The notes beneath the pieces are model-generated. The model saw nothing but the letters and a program-made list of their open reading frames with translations, had not been told where the DNA came from and ran no database searches. Both the position numbers and the translations under genes were made by a program. From Lactifluus volemus (lineage: Eukaryota; Basidiomycota; Agaricomycetes; Russulales; Russulaceae), in assembly GCA_022376515.1 (NCBI GenBank), contig WTXI01000201.1, positions 1 through 64,000 on the forward strand: a stretch of DNA of 64,000 nucleotides, in the 5' to 3' direction. Below are positions 1 through 11,236 of this stretch, piece by piece. Numbering within the stretch: position 1 is the stretch's first letter; each line of letters begins with the position of its first letter.

Positions 1-1834
1 TAAATGCATTCTGGAAAGTGGCGCTCTGGGACACCACGACAGGATATAGTGACCAGTGTACCCTTTCGTTGGAGAGTACGCGCTGTCAGCACCAAGACGG
101 GGACACAATGCGTAGTCTCTGACCAGTACAGAGCTTCTAAACGAATTTCTGGATCACAACTAGATATCAATGTAAGCCGCCCTGATGAACTGGGGAATAC
201 CCACTGATATGACCAGGCTCCCCCGCTCCATACACTTCACGCAACAGATTCCTCATGTCATAATGATTCAACCAGAACAAAGTTTTTGTCTCGTGATCGA
301 CAAAATAGTATTGCCAGATGATCTTACCGTCCTTCGTCTCGACGCGATCTAGTACAAGATCATAGAGGCTTGTACCTAGGGAATACCCACGTCGCCGAAA
401 TTCCTCCGACAGCAGCTCTGTAAATTGTTCCATTTCGGTCCTTAGATCGGGGTCATACATGTAGACATCAGTGAAAATGTTCTGTGTGACTTGATATCAA
501 ACGCAGAGGACTGGGAGAGGTGACTAACTTACCCAATTTCTATGGTAGAAGTGAAGAGCACCTCCAGGATGTGTGACGGGAACCCAGCCACCCAGATCTT
601 GGTTATACTTTTCATAATGTGAGCTGTCAGCGCGGGATGTTGTGAGCTTTCACGACGACAGAATCCAAGGAAGGACGGAATTACTGTGGTAAATCAGTCT
701 GGAGTGGCATTAATCGATATGCACTGTCTTTCCGGGGCCTGTACATTTGCAGTGCGTTATGACAGAAGTCGTCGTCCGGTATTGTAGAAGCTACCTACAC
801 GTCACCCTTCTTCACGTAACGCGAGACTTGGTCAGCATGCATGGGTCTAATCTGGTACTTTACACCGAGCTGGGTGCTTGGTCGATTAGTGGTCAAGGTG
901 GGTGTCACTGGTGGAGGGAGGACTTCTGGAAACGGGGATCTAGGAGGAGAAACCAAGGAGCCAGCTTGCGTATCCCCGCTGCTGAGCTGTGTACGAAAAT
1001 TTGGTACCGAGCTATGTTGAAATGGCCCGGAGAGTCGAGGTTGATGGGAACTACGGGCGATTGACGAATCAAGTCCCAGCGTCGCTGAGGTCGAGGGCCG
1101 CTCAACCCGGAAGTCGATATTGGGGGTGTGGGGAGCAGGGATATCAGGGGAACTGTGAGATTTCTGGATCATGCCTGGATGCAGTGGGATGTCGATGTCG
1201 ATCCTCTCCGGCGTGCTAGTGCTAGAAAGATGGGAATGGAATGGGATGGGACTCGAGGGCGGCGAGCTGCTCGACCGGAGTGCCTCGACGTCGCACGGTG
1301 ATGGGTCCAAGGGAGAGGGGTATTCGATTGATGAAAAACTAACGACACCGTAGTGTTTCGTGCCCTGCCAGCTGCCTCGTATGGACTAGCTCCAAAACGA
1401 CCACTGCCCGGGGATAATGGACTAACTGTGCGTTGAGGAGGGTCCGGAAAGGATGAAAACGAGGGTGAAGGATTATACGGCGGCCGCGTGATATGTTCTA
1501 GAGGTGAAGACTCGCCTGCGCTGCTAGAACTCGAGGTCGACCGTCTCGGGTTCAGCTCGCCTGCTCTCTCGGGAACTTTGCTGGCGCAAACTACACTGTA
1601 CCCTTCCCACCTCCGCAGCTTGTCTTTGTCCGAAGGTCCCAATGTGCCTCCGGAGCTGTTCGGAAAATGCCATGACCAGATATCCCTGGCTGTCAGCTTG
1701 CGCAAGCTGATTGGCCAAAGGAGCAGGCAACGCAAGATGAAGGATTTGAGTACGTGTCTAATTAATCGCAGTGGCCCCACAATGTGTCGGAGTAAAGCGA
1801 GGAGGGGGTGTCTATCGGAGGAAACCATGTCCAA
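1..1834 (-). CDS. WW-like domain, Ser/Pro-rich membrane-associated protein (3' part, runs off left edge)
   Basis: Not a gene with known function; it resembles a large Agaricomycete family with a WW-like module. On the minus strand an exon around 531-640 reads GGWVPVTHPGGALHFYH, and the next exon (~167-480) reads on with IFTDVYMYDPDLRTEMEQF and YYFVDHETKTLFWLNHYD, the usual order in this family. A further exon (~1-150) reads PEIRLEALYW and continues off the window. Upstream, 1370-1834 encodes a possible N-terminal hydrophobic/basic stretch and then a Ser/Pro-rich linker. A second Ser/Pro-rich frame (795-1310) ends with VKYQIRPMHADQVSRYVKKG, which normally precedes the WW-like part. The start at 1834 and several junctions are uncertain. 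Family assignment is from motif order; function unknown. Confidence 0.6.
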
Positions 1835-3095
1835 TGAGAGGCGTCTAGTATGTGAGGTTCCTGGCTAGGAATCTGCTGACTTATGCGATAGGCGCCAAGA
1901 CAGGCCTATCAGGTACGTACTATACCAAACAACCGCAGTACAGTATTTCCAAGTACAAGAGCGGCCCCTGTTATGTGTCGTGCATCGAGCTAGACGGTTT
2001 CAAGTCATCCACGTGAATCACGTTGGTAGGCTGGATCGGACGTTTCTACTATTCTCCACTGACTTGGAGTAGGGAGTAGGGTCGGATCAGCCGGTCATAG
2101 TAAAATGCGGAGTAAGAGTACGGCGTCCGGCATATAAGTACCGTAAGGCCGCGGCCCTTGCCGCTGGCCGACGCGGGCTTTACGCTTTTTACATGGTGGA
2201 TTATTGCTGTACTAACTTAGTAATGGAATTGGACGGAGAAGAACGTATCGGCTACGTAACAGCTGAGACCAGAATGAAAACCAGCCAGAAAACTGAATAA
2301 CGACCCCGAAATCTTTCTCCTTCCGAGTCATCAAATCACTAACTAGCAACTCGTGTCACAATAGCCGCCAGTGTGAACATTCGGCAATAGACCCTTGCCT
2401 CGCACCCCCACCTTTATTCACGCTAAGTTGACATCTCTTCCCCCCATTCCGTTTGCGCCACTCTCTCTGCTCCGTTCCACTAGCTCACTCACATGACATA
2501 GGCATGCTTGAACCAGCACTGTCGTCAGCTACATGAGCATGGCTGGGAGTGGTGCCCTCACAAGTATTAGGGTCATGCCAAAAATCGCAAAGTACCGACG
2601 CGAATGGCTGTGGAATGAACCGTATGATTGGTAATGATGACTGGGATGCAATTTCATTGGCGACGGCGGGTAAGTGTGCATGGTTGCTACCACTGCTTCT
2701 TGACCCACTGGAGATGGTGTGTGTCCTCAGACCACTGGCATGCAAATAAGTGCGCGTGTGCAGTGTGTGCCTAGGTGAGCTCGATGACTTGGAAGACGCG
2801 CTGGGACACAGAAGCACCGAAGGAGAAGTGTGAGCTTGATCTCGTCAAGACAGGACAATAGATTGCACACTTGTAAAAAGAGAATGAAATTCATTAAAGG
2901 GGAAAACGACAACGGGGTTTCACAGCCATACAGTAGAGTCAGAGACTATGCAAAAGTACGAATTGAGCTAATTAGGGACTTTTTCCGTCCAATTTATTGT
3001 AAACCCCAAGAAAGATAGAAAGTCTGGTATCGAGACTACACATACTGTAAATGATTTGACAGAGTGACGGTACGAGGTAACCCCATATTGGGAAG
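1835..3095. other. Gene-poor intergenic DNA
   Basis: No convincing gene is seen. The open frames at 2485-2817 and 2549-2749 overlap on opposite strands, have no motif and no sensible splice context. From about 2870 the sequence belongs to the local duplication that recurs at 4300. The 74-nt block at 2879-2952 (GAAATTCATTAAAGG..) is nearly repeated at 4301-4380. Confidence 0.5.
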
Positions 3096-3407
3096 TCAGA
3101 GTTTGCCATCCCACCACTGGACCCATTCCTTCCATGTGAGATTCGGCTCAATTGTATCTGATGGAAATCTCTTGGTTTCAGAGTCTGTCTGGCCAAGTTG
3201 GGGGGCTATCTGAGTTGTCTGAGTTGTCTGACTCTGAGTTGGTTTGGTTTTGCGCGATGATCTGTGTTTGCGAAAGAAGTGGAAGATGGACCGTGCACCT
3301 ACAAGACAGTCAACTAGTCAACCCATGTGCCTAGATCGATTTAGGACGAACATACCGTGACGTGCAAGGCTCAGGACGCTAGTTCTTTGGTGAGTTTGCG
3401 TTGACAT
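3096..3407 (-). CDS. Small orphan protein, 84 aa, two exons (copy 1)
   Basis: Exon 1 is 3356-3407 (ATG at 3407), the intron is 3299-3355 (GTATG..TTGTAG, 57 nt), and exon 2 is 3096-3298 ending in TGA. Joined length is 255 nt, 84 residues. The protein starts MSTQTHQRTSVLSL, has a basic middle (FRKHRSSRKTKP), a Gln/Thr-rich stretch, and ends with TWKEWVQWWDGKL. The Trp-rich end recalls segments seen in other Agaricomycete hypothetical proteins, but I do not recognise a domain. Support for coding: a diverged copy at 4567-4850 keeps the start, intron site, frame and stop although the DNA differs by many substitutions and indels, all indels within exons summing to multiples of three. No signal peptide or membrane segment. 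Function unknown; a fragment of a larger lost gene remains possible. Confidence 0.5.
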
Positions 3408-3774
3408 GGACGGAATTATTGAAGCATGAGAATGATACTACCTCTTATACTGTCTTTGTTATGAGAACCGAGGGTCTGGCCTCCCTACCTTTTGGCTCCC
3501 CTATTTGTGAGCTGTTGTAGCGAGGGATGATGATTAGAAGCTGTTAAGTTGGCTGCGGACACCAGAGGGTGGAGCAACTGCCACTGGCCACTTGGTGTGG
3601 ATCTCCCTGCGGACTCTCCATTGTCCTGCCATTTATGGCAACCGGATTACAGATGACGCCGAAGTAGAGGCACGAGTCGGAAACTGGTGTGGATCTCCTG
3701 GTCGAACTAGATTACGTGACTGTATAGCCGCCGGATTATATAACTTTGGCCTAGGCACGTCAGCGACTTGCAAA

Positions 3775-3846
3775 GACGAGACGAGACCACTCAAACAACT
3801 CAGAGGTCCTCAAATTGGCCAGACAGGCTCAGGCTCAAATGACTGA
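3775..3846 (+). repeat. Inverted fragment of the small orphan gene
   Basis: On the plus strand this stretch (ACCACTCAAACAACTCAGAG .. ATTGGCCAGACAGG) resembles the minus-strand middle of the small genes at 3096-3407 and 4567-4850 (Gln/Thr-rich part followed by GQTDS). It is therefore a short piece in inverted orientation. It has no start and ends at a stop after a few codons. Confidence 0.4.
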
Positions 3847-4566
3847 ACAGCATCTCACATGTTTCAGTGACAGATGCTGAATATTGCTGAATTCCCAAGA
3901 TTTGGCGAGTGGGTGAATATAGGAACAGACTGGTCAGACTTGTTTATGGAGTCATGTTATAGTAGTGCGCAGCAGTAGGTGGCCATATAATACTGTTAAA
4001 TCCTCCGTGGTGAGGGAGAGTCACTCACCCCTCCTCGTGGTTGTACACATGTGTAGGGGTCCATGAAAGTGAGAGGGATGGCTGTGTTGTCCACTGGCAG
4101 AGCCACTACAGTGTTGTTCACCATCCCTTCAATTAGAGCCGGTCCGGTGAGTGTGGTAGGTATCATACATCCACTCACTGTGGCAAGGTCTACCCATAGG
4201 GACCGCGTCTTTGTCATAGTCACATGTTGCGGGATATAAATGCTGATTTAAAAAAAAAAAAACTGTGGCAAGGTCTACTAGGCGAGGGTCATAAGAGCCG
4301 AAAAAGATAATGAAATTCATTAAAGTGGACAATGACAACGGGGTTTCACAGCCATACAGTAGAATCAGAGACTATGCAGATTGAAAGGACGACTCGGAAT
4401 CGAGCTAACTAGGCGTATATATGATGCCAGTAACACGTGATGGATGATCTACACCCGCCACTGTCACAGAGAGATAGAAAGTCTGGTATCGAGACTACAC
4501 ATACTGTAAATGATTTGACAGAGTGACGGCGATAAGCTACTCACGAGGTAACCCCATCTTGGGAAG

Positions 4567-4850
4567 TCAGAGTTTGTCGTCCCACAACTGAACCCATTCC
4601 TTCCACGTCGGATCCCGCTCAACTGCATCTGATGGAAATCTTTTGACGTCAGAGTCTGTCTGACCAAATTGGAGGTCTATCTGAGTTTTTTGAGTTGGTC
4701 TGGTTTTGTGCGATCCGTATTTGCGAAAGAGGTGCCAGTGGAAGACAGACCGTGCACCTACAAGACAATCAACTAGTGCCTAGACAAATTTGGGACGAGC
4801 ATACGTGCGACGCTTAGGACGCTAGTTCTTTGACGAGTTTGCGTTGACAT
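4567..4850 (-). CDS. Small orphan protein, 78 aa, two exons (copy 2)
   Basis: Paralog of the gene at 3096-3407. Exon 1 is 4805-4850 (ATG at 4850), the intron is 4758-4804 (GTATGC..TTGTAG, 47 nt), and exon 2 is 4567-4757 ending in TGA. Joined length is 237 nt, 78 residues. It begins MSTQTRQRTSVLSV and ends TWKEWVQLWDDKL. Relative to copy 1 it lacks two codons at the exon 1 end and several in the Gln/Thr-rich part, yet the frame is kept across both exons. Conserved blocks are the first 13 residues, the FRK basic segment, GQTDS, KRFPSD and TWKEWVQ. The preserved frame is the main evidence that the pair is or was coding. No known domain. Confidence 0.5.
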
Positions 4851-5988
4851 GAGTAAGGAAATTATTGAACTAGTAGAACAATCCTACCTCTTATATACTG
4901 TACTCCGGCGTCATTCGAAACTTTTAAGTTGGCAGTTGGCTGCGACTCGGAACATAAACGGGTGAATCAACTGGCAACTGGCGTATCTCCGCCGCGGGCG
5001 CTCCATTCATGGCAGCCGGATTATTGATGACGCGACGCTACAGTATATCAAATTACAAAGGCAGCAGTGTGGATCCTGTATACAGTGCAGTAGCATTCGT
5101 GCGACGCTACTAGTAGTTCTTCGGTGAAGTTGCGTTGATATGAGCAGATTAGCCTACCTCTTTCATTTCATGGCATGCACGCCATTTCAAATTATCACAT
5201 TCATAGCGAACTTTTCGGGGTAGGGAGATGGATCGTCCTTGCCTCGTTACTACTAGTAGTTGGTTTTGTTTTTGAAGACTCGGGGCTTACGGTTATGGGA
5301 GACATGCCAATTTGAATGAGTGCGGTGCCTGACGGTGAATATTGTGAAGGACACCCAACTACGGTATTCCGAGTCCGAGTCATGGGCCATCAGCAAAATG
5401 TAAAATCGCCCTAGGTGCTAGCTCTAGACTCTAGTAACACCTAGTCATAGCTAGCCACTGTGACAGTAGCTGAATTCACAAGGATTTGGTCACGAGCGGG
5501 CATTGTCTGTACTGCGGGGGCTCGGCTCATAGTGGCTCCACCAATCAAATGGCTTCTGAGCCAAATTGAGCCGCCTAAATCTGGTGGCTCAGCTTGACAC
5601 ACTACAGTACATAAAAGGGACGAGTCACTGGATGCCTGTAAGTGGTCAGTGGTTAGGTGGCATCAAAAGCTTCGCATTACATCTGAATGTACATACATAA
5701 AACAAACTTGACGATGTGCTCAACTCCACGGGTGCCGCACTAGTGCTACCGATGAGCGCGATTCCCAAGCACATTAAGGACTGGCAAGAAAGAACAGTAG
5801 ATTGGAAGAATTAACGCGGTAACAGGCGCTCCAATTCAACAGTATTCGAGACCGTGACGCGTCATATAAATGCCGCGTCGCGTAAAGCGTTTATGTCCTA
5901 TCGTTACGTCTTCACGCGTTTGCCGTTCATCTCTCCGCCATTTTGTCTCTCGTCGAGGTCTTGTTCGACCTCTTTCATACTCCCTACT
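4851..5988. other. Intergenic, with a decayed third copy of the small gene start (~5100-5180)
   Basis: At 5100-5175 the minus strand again shows the small-gene exon 1 (TCAACGCAACTTCACC.. AGAACTA) and its upstream CCTACCTCTT block, but the ATG is ATA, so this copy cannot start. The rest of the interval shows no gene. The last few hundred bases are presumably the promoter of the AP endonuclease gene. Confidence 0.45.
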
Positions 5989-7320
5989 ATGCCACAAAAA
6001 CGTGCCGCAAGCTCAAGTAAAAGAAAGGCACGTTCAGATTCAGATGGCGAACAACCTGAGGCATCTGTAAAGACAAAGAAAGCAAAAGAAAGCGCGTCAA
6101 GCTCGGCCGATGACACCACTCTTGCTCCAAACGGGCAGCCAACAAACAAAGTCCTCCCCGTCAAGATATCGTTTCCGCCACGCGCTGAAAACACGTCGCG
6201 TATCGCGTCCTGGAACATCTGTGGGCTGGCTTCCAGTCAAAAGAAAGTGAGTTCGTAGGACGAAATCTGCTCTGCACCACTGGGAGATTTATAGACAACA
6301 TAGGGGTTCAAGTACTACGTTGAGGCTGAGGATCCAGATATCTTAATTCTCACAGAGACGAAGGTGAGGACGGACCGCATTTGTACCTGGCAGGGCAGAG
6401 CTGACAGCGATAGCAGGTCAACGATGAACCCGTTGACCCGCAACTTGCCAATCGGTTCCCGTACAGATACTGGTCGATATCGGAGAAGAAAACATACTGT
6501 ATGCTATCACCACTACGCCATCTCAGCATTTTATTGAGCACTATCTGCCAGCGGGAACCGCGATTCTCTCAAAACGCAAGCCGCTCAGTGTCGATAAGAC
6601 GCTACCAGGACACCCAGATCCTGGTTTAGTTAAAGGACGTATCATCACCCTCGAGTTCGAGGATTACTATGTCATTGGGACGTATGTTGTCAATGCTGGG
6701 CAGGCCTTGAAAGTCTGTCCATTCGTCTGTCATACAGTCCACCTCATTATGTTAACGCTTTTTCATTCAGACCCTCGATGCGAAAAAGCTATGGAACCAT
6801 CATTTCGAGGCATATATTCACGACTTGGACAAGAAGAAGCCTGTGATATGGGGTGGTGATCTCAACGTCGCGCCCACTTCCATTGGTTCGTCCCTTCCCC
6901 ATGGTATCCATTCTCTATGTGACGTCCATAGACCTGAGCAACCCAAAGACAAATTGGAACAAGAGTGCCGGTTATACAGAAGCTGAGACGACGGCATTTG
7001 CAAATGTTTTGAACCCACCCAAGGGTGACGCAGGAAAATTTGTCGATATCTGGCGAAAGCTTCACCCAGACGACCACCACTACACTTATTTTTCGTACCG
7101 ATTTAATTGTCGGGCAAAAGGCATAGGGTGGCGACTAGACATGTGTAGGTGGACACAGCAGAGCATGCGATCGCCGAAGCTGATTCTACTCACTTGCACA
7201 GTCGTCCTTAGCGAGCGGATTGCAGATCGCGTAAAGATGTGTGAGATTCGCAGCGATATATATGGAGCATCAGACCACTGTCCAGTTGTCGTCGAGATTA
7301 CTCCTGCTTCCGCATCGTGA
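5989..7320 (+). CDS. APE1: AP endonuclease 1 (exonuclease III family), base-excision DNA repair
   Basis: Cleaves DNA 5' of abasic sites in base-excision repair; expected in nucleus and/or mitochondria. Seven exons can be joined in frame: 5989-6246, 6304-6363, 6417-6498, 6552-6712, 6771-6885, 6932-7144, 7202-7320. The N-terminal ~75 residues are Lys/Ser-rich and disordered with basic clusters that could serve nuclear import. The catalytic domain then shows ASWNICGL (metal-binding Asn region), DILILTETKV (metal-binding Glu), GTAILSKRKP, GGDLNVAP (catalytic Asp/Asn pair) and YGASDHCPVV (C-terminal Asp-His). These are the ordered hallmarks of the ExoIII/APE1 type rather than APN1 (endonuclease IV). 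ATG 5989 is preferred over the in-frame upstream ATG at 5854 because it leads into the basic tail and has the better context. Followed 244 bp later by an aldo-keto reductase on the same strand. Confidence 0.92.
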
Positions 7321-7563
7321 ACAGGGAAGCCTCTACATAAGCTGAGCTGTCGCAACTGGCGAGTAAATGCAGTTGAGGTAACCTGGAGTTGGGTCTTGAT
7401 AGGCCCCCGTTGTTGGATATTATATAACTAGTTATGTCCATCTTCCCACTGCAAGTGCAAGAACATTTCCACTTTGGCAAAACTCCGGAAACTAGTTGAA
7501 ATGCCGAGGTGGACAGACCACTTTTTGTTTCTAGTCAGAAATACTGTACGTGCTTCGACAGCG

Positions 7564-8620
7564 ATGGCGAACACCACAATTAAATTAAACGACAACACGA
7601 CGATTCCTCGGCTTGCATTCGGTACTGGAACGGCCCTCTATAACAAGGATGCTCAGGACCTCGTGACTGCTGCAATCAATGCGGGCATCACGCACTTCGA
7701 CTGTGCCCAGGTTTACAGGAACGAGGACTCACTCGGCGGGGGCATAGCAGCTGCAGGAAAGCCTCGCGAACAGCTATTCGTCACGACGAAGCTGATCAGG
7801 AACGCCGAGGCCAAAGTCGTACGGGACACGCTCGTCGAGTCGCTCGCCAAGCTTCGACTCGACTACGTCGACCTCTTCCTCATCCACACGCCAATAGACT
7901 ACATCCAGGAGCCTGGGCTCTTGAAAGCTGTGTGGAAACAGATGGAAGCGGTCAAGAAGGAGGGACTGGCTCGCAGCGTCGGCGTATCCAACTTCCGTCC
8001 CGCGCAACTACGCGAGATTCTCGATGAAGCCGAGTTCCCCCTTCGGTCAACCAGGTACAGTACAATACACCCCATATATCACCTAGATATACAGACGATA
8101 TATGCGTTGCAGATCGAGTTCCATCCGTATGTTTACAAGGATTTGCTGCCCACCCTGGAGCTGCAGAAGCAATACGGGATCGTGACAGAATCGTACGGCG
8201 GGCTCTCACCCATTTTCCATTTCAAGGGTGGTCCGCTCGATCCCGTCTTGGCTTCTATCGCGAAGAGACTCTCTGACACGACCGGGAAGCCATTCAGCGA
8301 AGCCCAAGTGTTGTTTCTGTGGCAGCGCGAGAAGGGTGTGGTGACAGTAACGTGAGCGGGGTTGTATGCACTCTGTCGGTAGAGCCGATTGATTGATAAA
8401 TACCTCTAGGACGACGACAAAGGTGTCGCGTCTACCGGAATACCTCGACACGTTGGATGCGCCGAGACTTACGGACGACGAAATCGCACTAATTGACGAA
8501 GCTGGGGCAAAGGAACACCACAGGCAATTTGTGCGTAGGATCACTTGCGATTGATGCTGGACTCAATCACTTGATATTAACGTTCCTTCACAGGATTCAT
8601 ACTACCCTTCGCAAGGGTGA
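7564..8620 (+). CDS. Aldo-keto reductase, with an apparent 1-nt frameshift
   Basis: NAD(P)H-dependent carbonyl reductase of the AKR superfamily; the physiological substrate cannot be told. Exon 1 7564-8054, intron 8055-8112, exon 2 8113-8352, intron ~8353-8409, third exon ~8410-8530, last exon 8594-8620 ending SYYPSQG. Motifs: THFDCAQVYRNE (catalytic Asp and Tyr), TTKLIRN (Lys), DLFLIHTP (His), SVGVSNF, IEFHPY. Oddity: exon 1 is 491 nt, so splicing the clear GTACAG..TTGCAG intron puts exon 2 out of frame. A run of five C at ~8037-8041 with one more C would give the family's VNQIEFHPY across the junction. Reading straight through the 58-nt intron keeps frame but inserts foreign residues. So this is a C-run sequencing/assembly error, a real inactivating deletion, or an intron-retained form. 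Confidence 0.85.
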
Positions 8621-8782
8621 GAGGATGTGTTGAAGAAGTTGTTGTTGAGACGATGCCTTATACTTACTAGTAGTAGTACTAGACAGAACTTGAACGTTTG
8701 AGCTTGAACAGCGGTTTGATTGTTTACACGCGCGGGAATCGAGCGCCCAGACTCATGACAGCTTCCTCAACATCTCTCTAGA

Positions 8783-10024
8783 ATGCCCAAATCCCCAGCT
8801 TCTTTGCCTCTATCAGGGCTCTTCGGAGTAATAAAGCCGTCTGGGCCAACGTCCATGCACGTTGTGAACCAGCTAAAGGAGCTAATAAGTAACTCTCGGC
8901 TCTTCGTTGACGAGAAAAAGCTCGCTGGTAAAAAGAAGACGCGGAAGAACAACGTGAAGATAGGGCAAGGTGGCACGCTAGATCCACTCGCAGATGGTGT
9001 TCTCGGTCAGCGTTTTTGATCTGAGATCTTTGGCTGTTGTACATCCATTGAGCGTTATGCGCCCCTGCAGTGGTCGGTGTTGGCAAGGGTACTAAGAAGC
9101 TGAATAACTTCCTGGATTGCACAAAAGTACGCGTATTGTGTCATCAATCCTCACTCATACACCTAATCTAAACTTTTTTCTTCAAGGAATATCGCACGAC
9201 GTGTTTGCTCGGGTGCGAGACAGATACGTATGACAGCGAGGGGGAGCGCGTACGCACTGCGCCATGGAAACACGTCACACGCGACAAAGTCCAAGACGCA
9301 CTCTCCCAGTTCCGCGGCGATATCCAACAAAAACCCCCTATGTGCGTCTTCTTCATTCTTGAAACACCCCCCGCGCACGCGCGCCGCCGTCTCTCCAAAT
9401 GGCCAGATAACCGACCAACCGAGAGTTAGGTTCTCCGCGCTCAAAATGGACGGGGTGCCGCTCTACGACTATGCGCGCAAGGGTATTCCACTCCCGCGGC
9501 CGATTGAGAAGCGACAGGTTACGGTACACTCTATCGAGCTGGTCGAGTGGAGGGGAAACGATCATCCCTACCGCTGGCCTGACAAGGTCTTCTCGGCCGA
9601 GCAGAAACAAGCTCTAGCGCGGTCACTGTCTACCGTGGACCCCCCTACTGTCTCTACCATCACGGATGACAACGACGGCGGTGGTGTCGCTGAGAGCAGC
9701 GAGTCAGCGGTGACATCGGACGAGGTCCCGGCGGCTTTTGTGCTGCAGATGCGCGTCTCGGGGGGCACGTACGTGCGCTCGATTGTGCATGACCTCGCGC
9801 ATGCGTTAGGCTCGGCAGGACACGTCGTTACGCTTACACGGTCTCGGCAGAAAGACTATGTCCTCGAGCCGATGGAGGAGGGTGATCGCCGTTGCGTACC
9901 ATGGGAGGTGTTCGAGGCCGCGCTGGAGGACGCGGGGGAAAAAGACGCAGACGGTTGGACGAGATGGGAATGCGAAGTACTGGATAAACTCGACATCGTG
10001 GATGGCGGTGTTGATAAGCCATAG
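8783..10024 (+). CDS. PUS4: tRNA pseudouridine-55 synthase (TruB/PUS4 family)
   Basis: Isomerises U55 in the T-loop of tRNAs (nuclear-encoded, cytosolic and mitochondrial tRNAs in yeast PUS4). Exons 8783-9005, 9071-9126, 9187-9341 and 9430-10024 join in frame (223, 56, 155 nt, then the last). Motifs: GVIKPSGPTSMHVV near the start, the catalytic motif GQGGTLDPLADGVL with its Asp, VGVGKGTKKL, FSALKMDGVPLYDYARKG after the third junction, and GGTYVRSIVHDLAHALG in the C-terminal part. As in fungal homologs, a Lys-rich insertion (KKLAGKKKTRKNN) precedes the catalytic loop and an acidic/Ser-Thr-rich insertion sits before the final motif. Total length ~340 residues fits PUS4. The gene follows the aldo-keto reductase by 160 bp in the same direction. 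Confidence 0.93.
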
Positions 10025-11236
10025 CCACTCCGTGGCTTCTCAACGCCCTCCCTCCAAGAGTATCGGTACGTGCCCACTGGTTATTACGTAGTTGTCCGTC
10101 CTGGATATGGTATTGATACATACCGTTTTGCAATGACGTCACGGTCCTCAGCTCTAACCTACGCAAATGAAAAACTTCACATTGGCATCATGCTTGTACA
10201 TGCGTCTTGCTTCTTGGTACCTGATTCCTTCAGAACGGGAATGAGGTCATTCCTTGTCCGAATTGAGTCGCTCATTTCTAGCCTCAGACCTGGAACACGT
10301 CTTTAGCGTGGGCTTGGAATCAGAACAGATTTTGGTTCTTCCCCGCTATCATGTCCTCATCCTCGAATGCAGAGTCTTTGCATCCCGCGCAATTGCTTTA
10401 CGTCTTGTGTCCGCCCTAGGCAAGTGAGATACCAGCTTGATCATATATGGTATGGTCCTTGCTTCGGTACTCCAAGTCTAGCCATGACGCGCAATTTGTT
10501 CGGGCTGCTGACAGACATTCGGTGGTTTTCTACCTGTTCGTTACGCCTGTTTTCAAGAGCACGCACGTGTTACCCAAGAACTCACAAGGTGATATCATTT
10601 AGACATGGATAAGGAAACTAATTCGAACTGGTCTCTAGTACGGAAAGTTCAGTTCACGGATTATCCTAGCCACCGTATTCTGCCAGCGTACCCAACTTGG
10701 CAGTAAATCCACTGGGTAAGAATCGGCCTTCTCGCGTAATTGCTTGGAACAAATAAAGTATGGTTCGAGTTGGACGTAAAATATTATAAACTCCAGACAC
10801 ATGGCTATAGGCACTTGTAGATCCAAAAGGAGTTTCTCGTCTGCAAGGAATAACGTTATCCCTTATGGTGTGAGGTTCAATGAGGTCACTGACCCTAGTC
10901 AACCACCTGAAAGAGTGTTTTTGGCAAGGTGTATGATATATGAAGACGAAGCCGCAAAAAGAATGGAATGAAGCGACCTGGTCCTGTTTCCATCCCAGAG
11001 AAGATACATTTGACCTGGGGTGACACCCATTGGCATCCGTTTCTCCCATATTAACACGGACCTCTTTTCTGCTGTTCTACCTAGTCCATTAACGCTGTTT
11101 TCCTAGCTACTGCCTATTGCAACGGATCGCGCGATTCGCTCCGGGCGGACCGCCAAAGTTGAGCTTCCCCCTAACGAGCTGAGCTTTTATATGCCGTCAC
11201 AATGAGCCGCTCGTCTATTCATTCTCTTCCCTCACC
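10025..11236. other. Intergenic, no gene supported
   Basis: A 127-codon minus-strand frame at 10666-11049 and an 81-codon plus frame at 10367-10612 have no recognisable motif, no splice partners and amino-acid composition of random frames, so they are not called. The last ~150 bp probably hold the promoter of the aldolase gene, with a purine/pyrimidine mix and CT-rich TTCTCTTCCCTCACC directly before its ATG. Confidence 0.5.

Larger units (their letters stand above)
2870..5060. repeat. Local direct duplication (units ~2870-3740 and ~4300-5060)
   Basis: Several long stretches recur in the same order and orientation. 2879-2952 matches 4301-4380; 3014-3070 matches 4470-4528; 3074-3195 matches 4554-4674; the small-gene exons and intron match (3096-3407 versus 4567-4850); and the upstream block with CCTCTTATACTG at ~3440 matches ~4887. 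Identity is clearly below 100 percent with many small indels, so the event is not recent. A piece of about 1 kb between the units (3740-4300) is not shared. A 14-A run at ~4249-4262 is present only near unit 2. Confidence 0.7.

Noticed and set aside
795..1310. Separate gene starting MDPSPCDVEAL on minus
   Set aside because: Its end (VKYQIRPMHADQVSRYV) leads into the WW-like exons of the same gene, so it is taken as an internal exon whose frame is reached by splicing.
10666..11049. 127-codon minus ORF
   Set aside because: No motif and no conserved neighbours; composition like a random frame.
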